DNA of 64,000 bases from CAVTWH01 sp963850915 (GTDB lineage: Bacteria > Actinomycetota > Actinomycetes > Mycobacteriales > Micromonosporaceae), in contig CAWKND010000010.1 of the NCBI GenBank assembly GCA_963850915.1, positions 620,001 to 684,000 on the forward strand, written 5' to 3'. The notes beneath the pieces are model-generated. The model saw nothing but the letters and a program-made list of their open reading frames with translations. It had not been told where the DNA came from and ran no database searches. Every line of letters starts with the position of its first letter. The first letter of the stretch is position 1. The position numbers and the translations under genes are program-made. Shown piece by piece: positions 16,151 to 24,851 of the stretch.

Positions 16151-17998
16151 CTAAGGCGCCCGACCGTGGGACAGGTTCAGCCGGTCGGCCGAGCCGGACA
16201 GGTCGAGGTCGGGCATCCCTGCCGGAGCGGCTGCGGCCGCCGGTCCAGCGGGCGGGTCGGTCTGGCGTGGCAGCACCATCGTGGCGTCAGCGAGGTCGTT
16301 CGACTCCCGCAGGGGCGGCAGCACATTGGTGGTCTCCGCCGGCCGATCGTCGCGCTGGCGCGGCAGCACCATCGTCTCGTCGGCGGACACCGGGCGGGTG
16401 TCGAACTGGCGCGGCAGTACCGTCGTCGCGTCGATCGGCTCCGAGCCGGTCTGGCGGGGCAGGTACATGGTCTCGTCGGCTGACACCGGCGGGGCATCGG
16501 ACTGGCGCGGCAGGTACATCGTGACGTCGGAGAGGTCGATCTGCCGGCGGACAGGTACCTGCGGTACCGGCTTGGACTCGAGCTCCGGTCGGATCGCACT
16601 CTTGGGCCCCGCCACGTGCTTCGGCGCGCGTACCCCCCCGAACGCGATGCGCAGTACCGTCGGGGCGACGAAGATGCCCTCCACAACGAAGACCGCGGAC
16701 AGGCACAGGGCGAGGCTGGTGAGGCTGCCCCGGGAACCGCCGTAGCAGGCGGCCCCGATCTCGGCCGCGCCGGCAACGACGGCGAACACGCTGGCGTGCC
16801 GTACCCGCCCCAGGACCCGCGACACCGCGATGTACAGCGGCCGGAAGATCATCGCCGGGTAGGTCAGCGCCATGATGGCGAGCGCCGTACCGGCCGTCAT
16901 GGCGTACGAGTGCCCGAAGACCTCCATCACCAGGTGGGCCAGGGCAGCGAGCAGCAGCGCGCCCGGAATGCCCGCGCCCGCCGAGATCAGCAGCGCGACA
17001 CGGATCTTCGACCGCAGCCCGGCCCGGTCGCCCTTGGCCACAGCGAAAAGCGTCGTCGCCAGGTTCGCTGGGATCATCACCAGGAACGACACCATCATGT
17101 ACGCCGCGTAGTAGGCGCCGGCCGCTGCGGGCGACAGCATCGCGGTCACCACCAGCGGCAGTGTGATGCGCGGCAGGTAGAGCGCCAAGTTGAGCAGGTT
17201 GTGATCGAACGCCGACCGGACCAGCCCACGCAGCAACGACACCTGCGGGCGGAGGGAGACCTTGATCCCACGTCGCTTCAGGTTGATCCACAGAAGGCCG
17301 ACCGAGGCGATACCCCCCAGTACCCAGGTGGCGAAGATCCCTGACGAGTCGACGGTCAGCGGCAGCAGTGCGATGACCACCAGTGCGACCAGTTTGAGTA
17401 CGGCGAAGTACCCATTGCGTGCGAGCTGCAGTGGACCGGAGAGCAGCCCGATGAGCCCGTCGTCCAGTACCAGCGTCATCGCCGTGGTGACGATGCCGAG
17501 GATCAACAGTCCCGTCGCGTACGGCGTCTGGATCGATGACCGGAGCCCGGTGATCACGAACTCGGCCAGCAGCACGTAGATCGCGCCGCCGACGAGCGCG
17601 ACCGAGCCGGCCACCCCAACGCAGGTGGCGATCATCCGCCACTGCGCCTCGCTCTTCATCCGCGGCAGCTCGGATATCAGCAGGGTGCCCATGCCGAACA
17701 TGCTGAGCGTCCCGATCAGCGTCAGCGCCGAGGTGGCGGCTGATGCCTCCCCGACGATCGAGGCCGGGAACGCGCGCGCCGCCACCCACCAGTACAGGAA
17801 ACCGAGCGCCGAGTTGACCACGGTGGTCGCCATCAGCGAGCCGGAGTTGGTGAGCAGATCCAGGTGGCCCTTGGCGCCACGGGTCAGCCGGTTGCGCGGG
17901 GTGTAGGCGCTCGCCGCGTGGTAGACGGTCTTGGTCTGCAGCGCCCGGATGTAGGGGTCGCCGTCTGCGCCGACGTTGCCACTGAGGTAGATCGTCAT
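16151..17998 (-). CDS. Polysaccharide flippase with repeat-bearing cytoplasmic tail
   Basis: 615 residues from ATG 17998, overlapping the upstream stop (ATGA). About 12 or more membrane helices from residue 50 to about 475 match the MATE/MurJ/Wzx superfamily that moves lipid-linked glycans across the membrane (LYLPRITLPLVV, FRPLYIAVSRVLG). After the last helix comes a tail of about 135 residues with six copies of the pattern [DE]xTxxLPRQ, spaced 15-17 residues. The first residues, MTIYLSG, faintly resemble the same motif. Thr-rich repeats on a flippase tail recall MviN/MurJ of mycobacteria, whose extension is phosphorylated and read by an FHA protein; the parallel is inference. Confidence 0.85.
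   Translation of the reverse strand: MTIYLSGNVGADGDPYIRALQTKTVYHAASAYTPRNRLTRGAKGHLDLLTNSGSLMATTVVNSALGFLYWWVAARAFPASIVGEASAATSALTLIGTLSMFGMGTLLISELPRMKSEAQWRMIATCVGVAGSVALVGGAIYVLLAEFVITGLRSSIQTPYATGLLILGIVTTAMTLVLDDGLIGLLSGPLQLARNGYFAVLKLVALVVIALLPLTVDSSGIFATWVLGGIASVGLLWINLKRRGIKVSLRPQVSLLRGLVRSAFDHNLLNLALYLPRITLPLVVTAMLSPAAAGAYYAAYMMVSFLVMIPANLATTLFAVAKGDRAGLRSKIRVALLISAGAGIPGALLLAALAHLVMEVFGHSYAMTAGTALAIMALTYPAMIFRPLYIAVSRVLGRVRHASVFAVVAGAAEIGAACYGGSRGSLTSLALCLSAVFVVEGIFVAPTVLRIAFGGVRAPKHVAGPKSAIRPELESKPVPQVPVRRQIDLSDVTMYLPRQSDAPPVSADETMYLPRQTGSEPIDATTVLPRQFDTRPVSADETMVLPRQRDDRPAETTNVLPPLRESNDLADATMVLPRQTDPPAGPAAAAAPAGMPDLDLSGSADRLNLSHGRAP
16257..16531 (-). repeat. Six TxxLPRQ-motif repeats in flippase tail
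   Basis: Protein-level repeats, read in order: DVTMYLPRQ, DETMYLPRQ, DATTVLPRQ, DETMVLPRQ, ETTNVLPPL, DATMVLPRQ. Spacing of 15-17 residues and Pro/Asp-rich linkers suggest a flexible array of identical binding or modification sites. Confidence 0.85.
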
Positions 17999-18894
17999 CC
18001 GCCGGCCCCGGCGTTGGGTGGGGGTGCGTTCGGGACGTCTGCCGGGTCGGTGGTCCCGGCGAGCCAGACCGACCGGTACGGCGTCGTGGTGTCCGGCTGG
18101 CGGTACAGGATAGCGGTCACCTTGCCTGTTGTCGGTACGTCGAGGGTCTGCACCCACTCCCTACCCGGCGCCAGCGTCACGTCGTAGCCGGCCGTGAAGT
18201 TCGTCGGCCCCGCCAGCCGTACCCGGTAAACGGTGGAGCGGGCCTCGTGGCAGGTCACCACGACGACCACCGAGCGGGTCGTACTGTTGGGTGCCCCCGC
18301 GCCGGCCGGTACCAGCGATAGCGCGGTGAAGGTCGAGCCCGCGCTATCGTGCTTCGCAGTGATCACCGAGACGAAGCCGGCACCGACCAGGAGCACAACC
18401 GCGATCGCCAACGGCGCGAGGCGCCGCGCGAAGTACCCGAACGACACCGTACCGGCACTCTCCGCACCGGCCTCCCCGGAGTCGTCGACCTCGTCAGAAT
18501 CGGCCTTGCCGGGATCGGCCGACACACTGGCCGGCGTCGGCGACTGCCGGCTCCGCCGGAGGAACCCGGCGCCGGTGAACGCCAGTACGGAGAGGCCGGT
18601 CAGCCCGAGCCAGGACGTGGTGTTCAGTGGAATTCGCAGCACTGCCATGAGCAGACCGCCGAGCACCAGTACAGCCAGGCTCAGCACCGGTATCAAGGTG
18701 ATCCGGTCGAGCGCCCGCAGCGCCCGGCCGACGAAGATCGCCCGTACCGCCACCAGGCCCGGCAGCACGGCACCGAGTGCGATTCCACCCGGAACCGAGA
18801 ACAACAGCACACCCGAGTCCACCGCCAAAGCCGCGACGGCCGTGGCCACCAGCGGCGCCACCACCGGTACCAGCTGCGAGGACTTGGCGCTCAT
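17995..18894 (-). CDS. Polytopic membrane protein with outer domain, DUF1616-like
   Basis: 299 residues from ATG 18894; both ends overlap neighbours by ATGA, so the three genes are co-translated. Four hydrophobic segments lie in the first 110 residues, an acidic Ser/Asp-rich cytosolic linker follows (about 115-150), then a further helix (LAPLAIAVVLLVGAGF) and a C-terminal outer beta domain (VVVVVTCHEARSTVYRVRL, REWVQTLDVP). The layout is that of DUF1616-type envelope proteins seen in polysaccharide clusters. No enzymatic motif is visible. A role in assembly or export of the exopolysaccharide is inferred from the operon. Confidence 0.75.
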   Translation of the reverse strand: MSAKSSQLVPVVAPLVATAVAALAVDSGVLLFSVPGGIALGAVLPGLVAVRAIFVGRALRALDRITLIPVLSLAVLVLGGLLMAVLRIPLNTTSWLGLTGLSVLAFTGAGFLRRSRQSPTPASVSADPGKADSDEVDDSGEAGAESAGTVSFGYFARRLAPLAIAVVLLVGAGFVSVITAKHDSAGSTFTALSLVPAGAGAPNSTTRSVVVVVTCHEARSTVYRVRLAGPTNFTAGYDVTLAPGREWVQTLDVPTTGKVTAILYRQPDTTTPYRSVWLAGTTDPADVPNAPPPNAGAGG

Positions 18895-21017
18895 TTGGCG
18901 GTCCGCAGGTCGTACATGATGATCGTGCCGTTGTCGTAGACCCGACTGACACCAATGATGCCGTCGAACTTCTGCAGGTTGGCCACCGGGATCGGCGTGG
19001 TGTGCTTGCCCGACTGGGGATCTACCGGGAAGTACTGGCCCGAGATCGGCAGCTCGTGGGAGAGCCGCAGGTCCACCCAGACGAAGTCGATCGACTGCGA
19101 GTCCTGCAGGTTCTGGTCGGCCAGGCCCCACTCCTTGTCGTAGTACAGGCGTGAGGCGGTGTTGACCGGATCCTCCCGACCATAGGTGGACAGCAGGGTA
19201 AGGCCGTCGGTGTCGGCAGCGAAGCGGTAGTCCGTACCGAGCCAGTCCCCCGTCCAGGTGGCTGCCGAGACCGAGATCGGGTTGACCGACTCCTCGAAGG
19301 CGCCCACCGCGTACCCGCCCGGCAGCCGCTCGTACTTCGGCGGCCAGCCACCCAACCGGGCACCGACCATGAGCAGCGCGCTAAGCGACACGCCGACCGC
19401 GAGCCGTGAACCTTGCCCGGTCGGTACTGCCCGGCTGAGCAGGCTCGGCCCGGGCGAGTAGCGGTCCCAGCTGGCCAAGGCGAGCGCGGCGAGAATCGAT
19501 ATCGGGATGTAGGCGAAGGTACTGGCGCGGCCGGCCAGCTCCGGACCCTGGGAGCCGAGGAAGCGCACCCCGGTGGTGGCGAAGAATCCCGCTGAGCCGA
19601 GCAGCACCGCCCAGCGCCAGGCGCGGTGGGTACGGGCACGCAGGGTCGGCCGGATGGCCCGCAGGAAGATCACAAGCAAGACGAGCAGTCCCAGCGCCTG
19701 CACCGCCAGCTCCCACGTCGACGAGCCGGGCGACGACGACCCGTCGGAGGAGCTCGGCCCGCCATGGATCATCTGGCTCACCGCGCTGGTCATGTCGGCG
19801 AGCGGCGGCCCCAGGTAGGACACGATGTCGGTGGCGACGAAGGTGAGCCAGAGGACCAGGATGAGCAGCGCCACGCCAGCGAGTGGGAGGAGTTTCAGGC
19901 GCCGGGGGCGTTCGAAGACGAGGTCGCAGAGCGCCATAACGGCGAGTACGCACACGGTCACCATCGCCGTTACGTGGTGGCACACGGTCACCCCGGCGAC
20001 CCCCAGCAGTGCGAGCGCCGGGTAGACGCGGTTGCGGCCGGGCTCCTGCTGCCACGCGGCCGCCGCCCAGACCGCGAGCATCAGGAACGGCAGCGCGGCG
20101 GTCTGGTAGATGTACATCGAGTCGAAGAACAGGTAGTGCAGCGCGGTCGCGTAGATCACGCAGGTCAGCCCGGCGATGGTGGGCGAGCCGGTGACGCGCT
20201 TGACCACGGCGAAGAGCAGCAGTACGAACGCCAGGTGGGCGATCCCGGCAACGATCAGCGCTGCGGTCATCACCGGCAGCCCGGTCATCGAGGAGAACGC
20301 CGCGCCGATCTCCTCGATGCCGGGGAAGTGCACGGCCACGGGCAGCGCCCAGTTTGGTGTGAAGAGCTTGCCGGTGTACATGAGCGTGCGGGTTGCCGCC
20401 CAGTGCTGCAGCTCATCGGGGAAGCGCAGTTGGTCCGGGCTGTAGCAGACCTTCGTCAGGTACTGGTTCACGGCGAGGCCGACAACCAGAGTCAACGACT
20501 CGACGGTACCGGTCAGGCGGCGGGAGAGCAGCCGGGCGACCACGGGACAGAAGACCACCAACTGGCCGATCCAGTACGGGATTCCGGCCCACGAGGCATG
20601 GGTACGCCCACCGACGTATCCGAGCGCGACCAGCGCGACACCGAACGCCGACAGGGCGAGAATCTCAGGCGCCCGGCCGAGGCTGCCTACCCAGGCCGCC
20701 GGTACCTGCCGCGCCGGAGTGAACTGCGGCTTGTCCGCGACCGCCGCGAGGATCACCGTGTCGTCGACAGCCGGCAGCCGCGGCAGCATGATCGTTTCGT
20801 CGCGGGGCTGTGCCGGAATCAACAGTGCCGTCTCGTCGCCCTTGGGCAACGTCGTGGTCACTGCCGTGATGTCGTGCGTCGGTATCTGCTGAGTCGGCGC
20901 TGGGACGACCCAGGTCACGTTCAGGACGATCGGGTGCCGCTCGGCAGTGACCAACGGCTGCACCAGCTCAGCCGGGGCATCGGCGTCGACGCGGTCGTGG
21001 GTGGTCTCATCCGTCAC
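18891..21017 (-). CDS. Large polytopic membrane protein, GT-C-like
   Basis: 708 residues from the GTG at 21017 (GGAGG upstream). A cytosolic N-terminal segment of about 130 residues carries four TxxLP-like motifs (TTTLP, DETALLIP, DETIMLP, DDTVIL) that echo the flippase tail. About 12 membrane helices follow, with a conserved-looking outer loop RFPDELQHWAATRTL after the third or fourth, and a C-terminal outer domain of about 130 residues. The layout fits lipid-linked sugar (GT-C/ArnT-type) transferases or polysaccharide polymerases; the acidic FPDEL loop could be catalytic. It starts the operon 18891-16151. Function is inferred, not shown. Confidence 0.75.
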   Translation of the reverse strand: MTDETTHDRVDADAPAELVQPLVTAERHPIVLNVTWVVPAPTQQIPTHDITAVTTTLPKGDETALLIPAQPRDETIMLPRLPAVDDTVILAAVADKPQFTPARQVPAAWVGSLGRAPEILALSAFGVALVALGYVGGRTHASWAGIPYWIGQLVVFCPVVARLLSRRLTGTVESLTLVVGLAVNQYLTKVCYSPDQLRFPDELQHWAATRTLMYTGKLFTPNWALPVAVHFPGIEEIGAAFSSMTGLPVMTAALIVAGIAHLAFVLLLFAVVKRVTGSPTIAGLTCVIYATALHYLFFDSMYIYQTAALPFLMLAVWAAAAWQQEPGRNRVYPALALLGVAGVTVCHHVTAMVTVCVLAVMALCDLVFERPRRLKLLPLAGVALLILVLWLTFVATDIVSYLGPPLADMTSAVSQMIHGGPSSSDGSSSPGSSTWELAVQALGLLVLLVIFLRAIRPTLRARTHRAWRWAVLLGSAGFFATTGVRFLGSQGPELAGRASTFAYIPISILAALALASWDRYSPGPSLLSRAVPTGQGSRLAVGVSLSALLMVGARLGGWPPKYERLPGGYAVGAFEESVNPISVSAATWTGDWLGTDYRFAADTDGLTLLSTYGREDPVNTASRLYYDKEWGLADQNLQDSQSIDFVWVDLRLSHELPISGQYFPVDPQSGKHTTPIPVANLQKFDGIIGVSRVYDNGTIIMYDLRTAK

Positions 21018-21574
21018 GACACAGCCTCCGCCAGACCCGGCTATGCGGGTCACGGAAGGTCGCGTTCGAGCAGAGCCGGCTACCAGCAGGGTGAAGGCTG
21101 GGCACTTCGCTCCGGGCCGGTACCACTACACCCAGTGTCGGCCGGTGGTTAGCCGGTGGCAGCCGTACTGCGGCGGGGCGTACGGCAACGACCACGCCTT
21201 TCAGAACGACCACACGGGCTCCCGGTCAACTCGCTGTGCGGCCGGACGATCGCCGCGCTCATGGGCGACCGAGGGGTACCTGTACCGCCCCGCGAATCTA
21301 GCAGCGGGGCGCTGCAGACTGCATGGCCCGTATGTCTATGGACGGATATCCGGCTCACCAGTGGCCGTTAACTTGCGACTATCTGCGCCTTATCAGGGTG
21401 TTAGTGAGGCTCTAGATCAGCCGACTTCCGGCGATTGGACGAGAATATTGCCGTATTTCGGTCATGTCGGTCGAGGGAAGAACCGCCCGTGAGGGTTGTC
21501 ACACCACCTGGCGCCGGTACGTGACTCCATCGGTACCCACCGCACTCTCGGCTGTCTGACCGCATCCGTAAACT
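21018..21574. other. 557-bp intergenic region, locally AT-richer
   Basis: Lies between the divergent polysaccharide operon (minus) and disA (plus). The stretch 21310-21490 is visibly richer in A/T than its surroundings, as expected for promoters and for Lsr2 binding. No convincing ORF, tRNA or known riboswitch is seen. Confidence 0.5.
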
Positions 21575-22732
21575 GTGCTGGTGCCGATGGACCGTGAACC
21601 CCCCCGCGCGAACACCGGTCTGGCCCGCGCCGGCTCCGGCCTGTTCAACTGGGTCGGCGGCAGCCAGGCGAGCGACCCGTTGCGCGCCACCGTCGCCCTC
21701 ATGGCGCCCGGAACCGTCCTGCGCGACGGGCTGGAGCGCATCCTGCGCGGCCGCACCGGCGCGCTGATCGTGCTGGGCTTCGACCGCATCGTCGATACCA
21801 TCTGCACCGGTGGCTTCGCCCTCGACGTCGAGTTCTCCGCGCAGCGGCTGCGCGAACTGTGCAAGATGGACGGCGCCGTGGTGGTCTCCAGCGACGGCAC
21901 CCGCATTGTGCGGGCCGGCGTACACCTGATGCCCGATCCGGACATCCCGTCCGCCGAGACCGGTACCCGGCACCGCACCGCCGAGCGGGTCGCCAAGCAG
22001 ACCGGCTACCCGGTGATCTCGGTCAGCCAGTCGATGCACATCATCGGCGTCTACGTGAACGGCCAACGGCACGTACTGGACGACTCGGGCGCCATCCTGT
22101 CCCGGGCCAACCAGGCACTGGCCACGCTGGAGCGCTACAAGCTGCGGCTCGACGAGGTCTCCGGGGCGCTCTCCGCGCTGGAGATCGAGGACCTGGTGAC
22201 GGTACGGGACGCGGTCGCCGCGGTACAGCGCCTGGAGATGGTGCGCCGGATCGCCGACGAGATCGCCGGATACGTGGTGGAGCTGGGTACCGACGGCCGG
22301 CTGCTCGCCCTGCAGCTGGAAGAGTTGATGGTCGGCGTGGATGCCGACCGAACCCTGGTGATCCGCGACTACCTGCCGGCCGGCCGGCGTGCCCGGCAAC
22401 TCGACGAGGCGCTGGTGGAGCTGGACATGCTCAGCGCCACCGACCTCATCGACCTGGTCGCGGTCAGTCGAGCGCTCGGCTACCCGGGCTTGTCCGACGC
22501 GCTCGAAGCAGCCGTGTCACCGCGCGGGTTCCGGCTGCTGGCGAAGGTACCGCGGCTGCCCGGGACGGTGGTCGACCGGCTGGTGGACCACTTCGGTACC
22601 CTCCAGCGCCTGCTCGGCGCCACGGTCGAGGACCTGCAGGCGGTCGACGGGGTCGGCGACGCCCGGGCCCGGGGGGTACGCGAGGGGCTGTCCCGGCTCG
22701 CCGAGGCGTCCATCCTGGAGCGCTACGTCTGA
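21575..22732 (+). CDS. disA: DNA integrity scanning diadenylate cyclase DisA
   Basis: 385 residues. Octameric enzyme making c-di-AMP from two ATP and sensing branched DNA. The DAC domain has the catalytic DGA at 99-101 and the RHRTAER motif at 132-138; a helical spine follows and a helix-hairpin-helix DNA-binding domain ends the protein (LQAVDGVGDARARGVREGL). Start is uncertain between GTG 21575, GTG 21581 and ATG 21587; none has a clear ribosome binding site, so a leaderless transcript is possible. Separated from its usual partner radA by the polysaccharide genes. Confidence 0.95.
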   Translation: MLVPMDREPPRANTGLARAGSGLFNWVGGSQASDPLRATVALMAPGTVLRDGLERILRGRTGALIVLGFDRIVDTICTGGFALDVEFSAQRLRELCKMDGAVVVSSDGTRIVRAGVHLMPDPDIPSAETGTRHRTAERVAKQTGYPVISVSQSMHIIGVYVNGQRHVLDDSGAILSRANQALATLERYKLRLDEVSGALSALEIEDLVTVRDAVAAVQRLEMVRRIADEIAGYVVELGTDGRLLALQLEELMVGVDADRTLVIRDYLPAGRRARQLDEALVELDMLSATDLIDLVAVSRALGYPGLSDALEAAVSPRGFRLLAKVPRLPGTVVDRLVDHFGTLQRLLGATVEDLQAVDGVGDARARGVREGLSRLAEASILERYV

Positions 22733-22756
22733 CCGCACCCTGTCTCGCCAACCGGA

Positions 22757-22826
22757 CTCAGGCTGACCGGGGCTCAGGCCGACCGGGGCTCAGGCCGACC
22801 GGGGCTCAGGCCGACCGGGGCTCAGA
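22757..22826. repeat. 16-bp tandem repeat between convergent genes
   Basis: Four units of CTCAGGCCGACCGGGG (the first has one T) at 22757-22820 plus a partial fifth. It fills the gap between the disA stop and the convergent gene, whose TGA (22822-22824) lies inside the partial copy. Confidence 0.9.
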
Positions 22827-23517
22827 CGGTGGTGAACTGCACCACCGGGCTGAGCAGGGTGCCCATCTTCGCCGCCACCGAGTAGGTACCTTTCGGCGCC
22901 GGGTTGCCCGCGGCGCAGCCGGTTGTGACGTAGTTCTGGTGCCACAGCACCGGTACCTGCGGCAGGATCGACTCGATTCCGGGGCCGAAGGTACGCACGT
23001 CGGCGGGCTGGTTCGGGGCCTGGCAGAAGTCGGACGACCACACCACGGGATCGGACGGCTTCGACGTGATGGTCGCGATGTGAATCTCCTGCGGGGTACC
23101 GCCGACGTCGCGGGTACAGGATCGGCCGGAAATGTTCTTGATCTTCATCTGCAGCTCGACGTCGTCCTTGCGGACGTGCACCACGACGGCCAGGCTCATC
23201 TCGGTGTCCAGGCACGGTGTGGGCGGCGGGCCGGCCGGTTCCGGCTCCACGACGGGGGCACTGGACGCCGAAGCGGTCGCCGTCGGTGACGGACTCGTCG
23301 CCCCGGCGCCGCCACCGATCACCGGCGTCAACAGCGTTGAAGTCGCGGTCGGGCTACCGGTGTTTGCCGTGCCCGGAGCGCCCTGGGTGGTCTTGGACTC
23401 GCCCGAGGTACTGCACATCGCCACGAGGAGCACGACCGCTACCAGCAGAGCCCCGAGCACCAGCGCCCGGCGCCGCCAGTAGACGGCCGGCGGCAGCGGG
23501 CCAACCGTCAAATTCAT
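22822..23517 (-). CDS. Membrane-anchored secreted protein next to disA
   Basis: 231 residues from ATG 23517 (MNLTVGPLPPAVYWRRRALV). One N-terminal membrane helix (about 20-37), a Ser/Thr/Pro-rich linker (about 40-90) and an outer beta domain with four Cys (PCLDTEMSLAV, NISGRSCTRD, SSDFCQAP, TTGCAAG) that may form two disulphides. The architecture resembles DUF4232-type domains. In M. tuberculosis a membrane protein (Rv3587c) sits in this position and orientation beside disA, so this is probably the counterpart. No function known. Confidence 0.75.
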   Translation of the reverse strand: MNLTVGPLPPAVYWRRRALVLGALLVAVVLLVAMCSTSGESKTTQGAPGTANTGSPTATSTLLTPVIGGGAGATSPSPTATASASSAPVVEPEPAGPPPTPCLDTEMSLAVVVHVRKDDVELQMKIKNISGRSCTRDVGGTPQEIHIATITSKPSDPVVWSSDFCQAPNQPADVRTFGPGIESILPQVPVLWHQNYVTTGCAAGNPAPKGTYSVAAKMGTLLSPVVQFTTV

Positions 23518-23642
23518 AGTGGTACCACCGTATCGGCGGCGCGCGGAGCGGTGGGGGCGGCGCGCCGCTCGCACTAGCACGGATCGTCACCGTGCGGGCG
23601 AAAAGCGCCGAAGCGTTACCGGTCCCGCCCAACCACCGAGAG

Positions 23643-24170
23643 TTACTGGTAGACCTTGCGCGGGAAGATCGCATGTGGACCGGCCACCCGATCCAGGAAG
23701 AGCAGCCCGGCGCAGTGGTCGATCTCGTGCTGCACGGCGCGCGCCTCGAAGGCGTCGGTCTCGACGGTGACCCGCTCCCCCGAGGCCGGCAACTGCCCGG
23801 CCACCACCAGGTGCCCGGCGCGCTTCACATCGCCGGTGAAATCGGGTACCGACAGGCAGCCCTCGCGCGCCTTCTGCCACCGGCTCGCCTCGACGATCTC
23901 CGCGTTGCACAGTACGAAGGTGCCGTGGCAGGTACGGGTCTTCGGGTGCCCGGTCACGTCCACCACAAACACCTGCGCGACGACCCCGACCTGCTGGGCG
24001 GCGAGCCCGACGCAGCCGGGTGCCACCCGCATCGTGGCGATCAGGTCGGCGGCGAGCCCGAGTACCTCCGGATCGGTCGGGTCGACGGGTGCGGCCGGCT
24101 GGCCGAGTACCGGGGCGGGGGCGGCCACTACCGGGCGTACCCGGCCGGGGGGTGGTGACCACAGGGTCAC
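23643..24170 (-). CDS. def: Peptide deformylase
   Basis: 175 residues from the GTG at 24170, overlapping the ACT-protein stop (GTGA). Metalloprotease that removes the formyl group from nascent proteins. Motif 1 is GLAAQQVG (usual form GLAAPQVG, so a Pro-to-Gln change), motif 2 EGCLSVP with metal ligand Cys105, motif 3 QHEIDH with His148, Glu149, His152. All catalytic residues are present. The C-terminus is short, as in type I actinobacterial enzymes. May not be the only def gene in the genome. Confidence 0.93.
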   Translation of the reverse strand: MTLWSPPPGRVRPVVAAPAPVLGQPAAPVDPTDPEVLGLAADLIATMRVAPGCVGLAAQQVGVVAQVFVVDVTGHPKTRTCHGTFVLCNAEIVEASRWQKAREGCLSVPDFTGDVKRAGHLVVAGQLPASGERVTVETDAFEARAVQHEIDHCAGLLFLDRVAGPHAIFPRKVYQ

Positions 24171-24700
24171 AGGACATCGGCCTCGGTCGGTCGCAGGCTG
24201 ACCTCGACACCCAGCTCGGCAGCGGCCTGGTCGAGCTGGTCGAGTACCTCGTCGCTGTCCAGTTCGCCGGGCAGGTCCACCTCGGCGGAGAGCAGGTACA
24301 GCGTGCCGGACAGCCGGGTGGTCAGGTCGGTGATGTTGCCGCCGAGCGCGGCGAGCGCACCGGTGATCTCGGCGACGATACCCAGCCGGTCGGCGCCGTA
24401 GACGGTCAGCGTGTACGTCGCCACGCCGGTCGGGGCCGCCGACGCCTCCTCCGGTACCGGGCTCACCGTGACGGCGAGGGTACCCCCGGCCAGCAGCGTG
24501 CCCAGCCCGTCGCGTACCTCGTCAAGTTCCGGACCGGGATCGGCCTGCGGCGCGCAGATCAGCGTCATCGCGAAGTGGCCGCGCAGCAGTGTCATCGTGG
24601 AGTCGGTCAGGTTGAGCCGCAGCCCGGCAAGGACCGCCGACACCTCGGCGATGATCCCCGGCCGGTCATGCCCGACCACCGTGATCGCCAGTTCGCTCAC
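24167..24700 (-). CDS. Tandem ACT-domain regulator (GcvR-like)
   Basis: 177 residues from the GTG at 24700 with GAGGGGGCGGGGCA upstream. Two ACT domains, LAITVVGHDRPGIIAEVSAVLAG and YTLTVYGADRLGIVAEITGALAA, each with the ligand-loop Gly/Asp-Arg-x-Gly pattern. No DNA-binding domain. Length and layout match GcvR-type amino-acid-sensing proteins, which in E. coli regulate glycine cleavage through GcvA; in actinobacteria the partner is unknown. Translationally coupled to def. Confidence 0.85.
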   Translation of the reverse strand: MSELAITVVGHDRPGIIAEVSAVLAGLRLNLTDSTMTLLRGHFAMTLICAPQADPGPELDEVRDGLGTLLAGGTLAVTVSPVPEEASAAPTGVATYTLTVYGADRLGIVAEITGALAALGGNITDLTTRLSGTLYLLSAEVDLPGELDSDEVLDQLDQAAAELGVEVSLRPTEADVL

Positions 24701-24851
24701 TGCCCCGCCCCCTCGCTTCGCCCGCCGGTGGCGGTCAATCCGATGATCGCCTACGCCCACCCGCCGCGTAGGTGTTCCAGCGCGGGCGCGCCGGTCGAGT
24801 CTGGCGCAGTGGCTCGTCCCGGGTACGCGGGCTGTGCGAGGCTGTCACATC

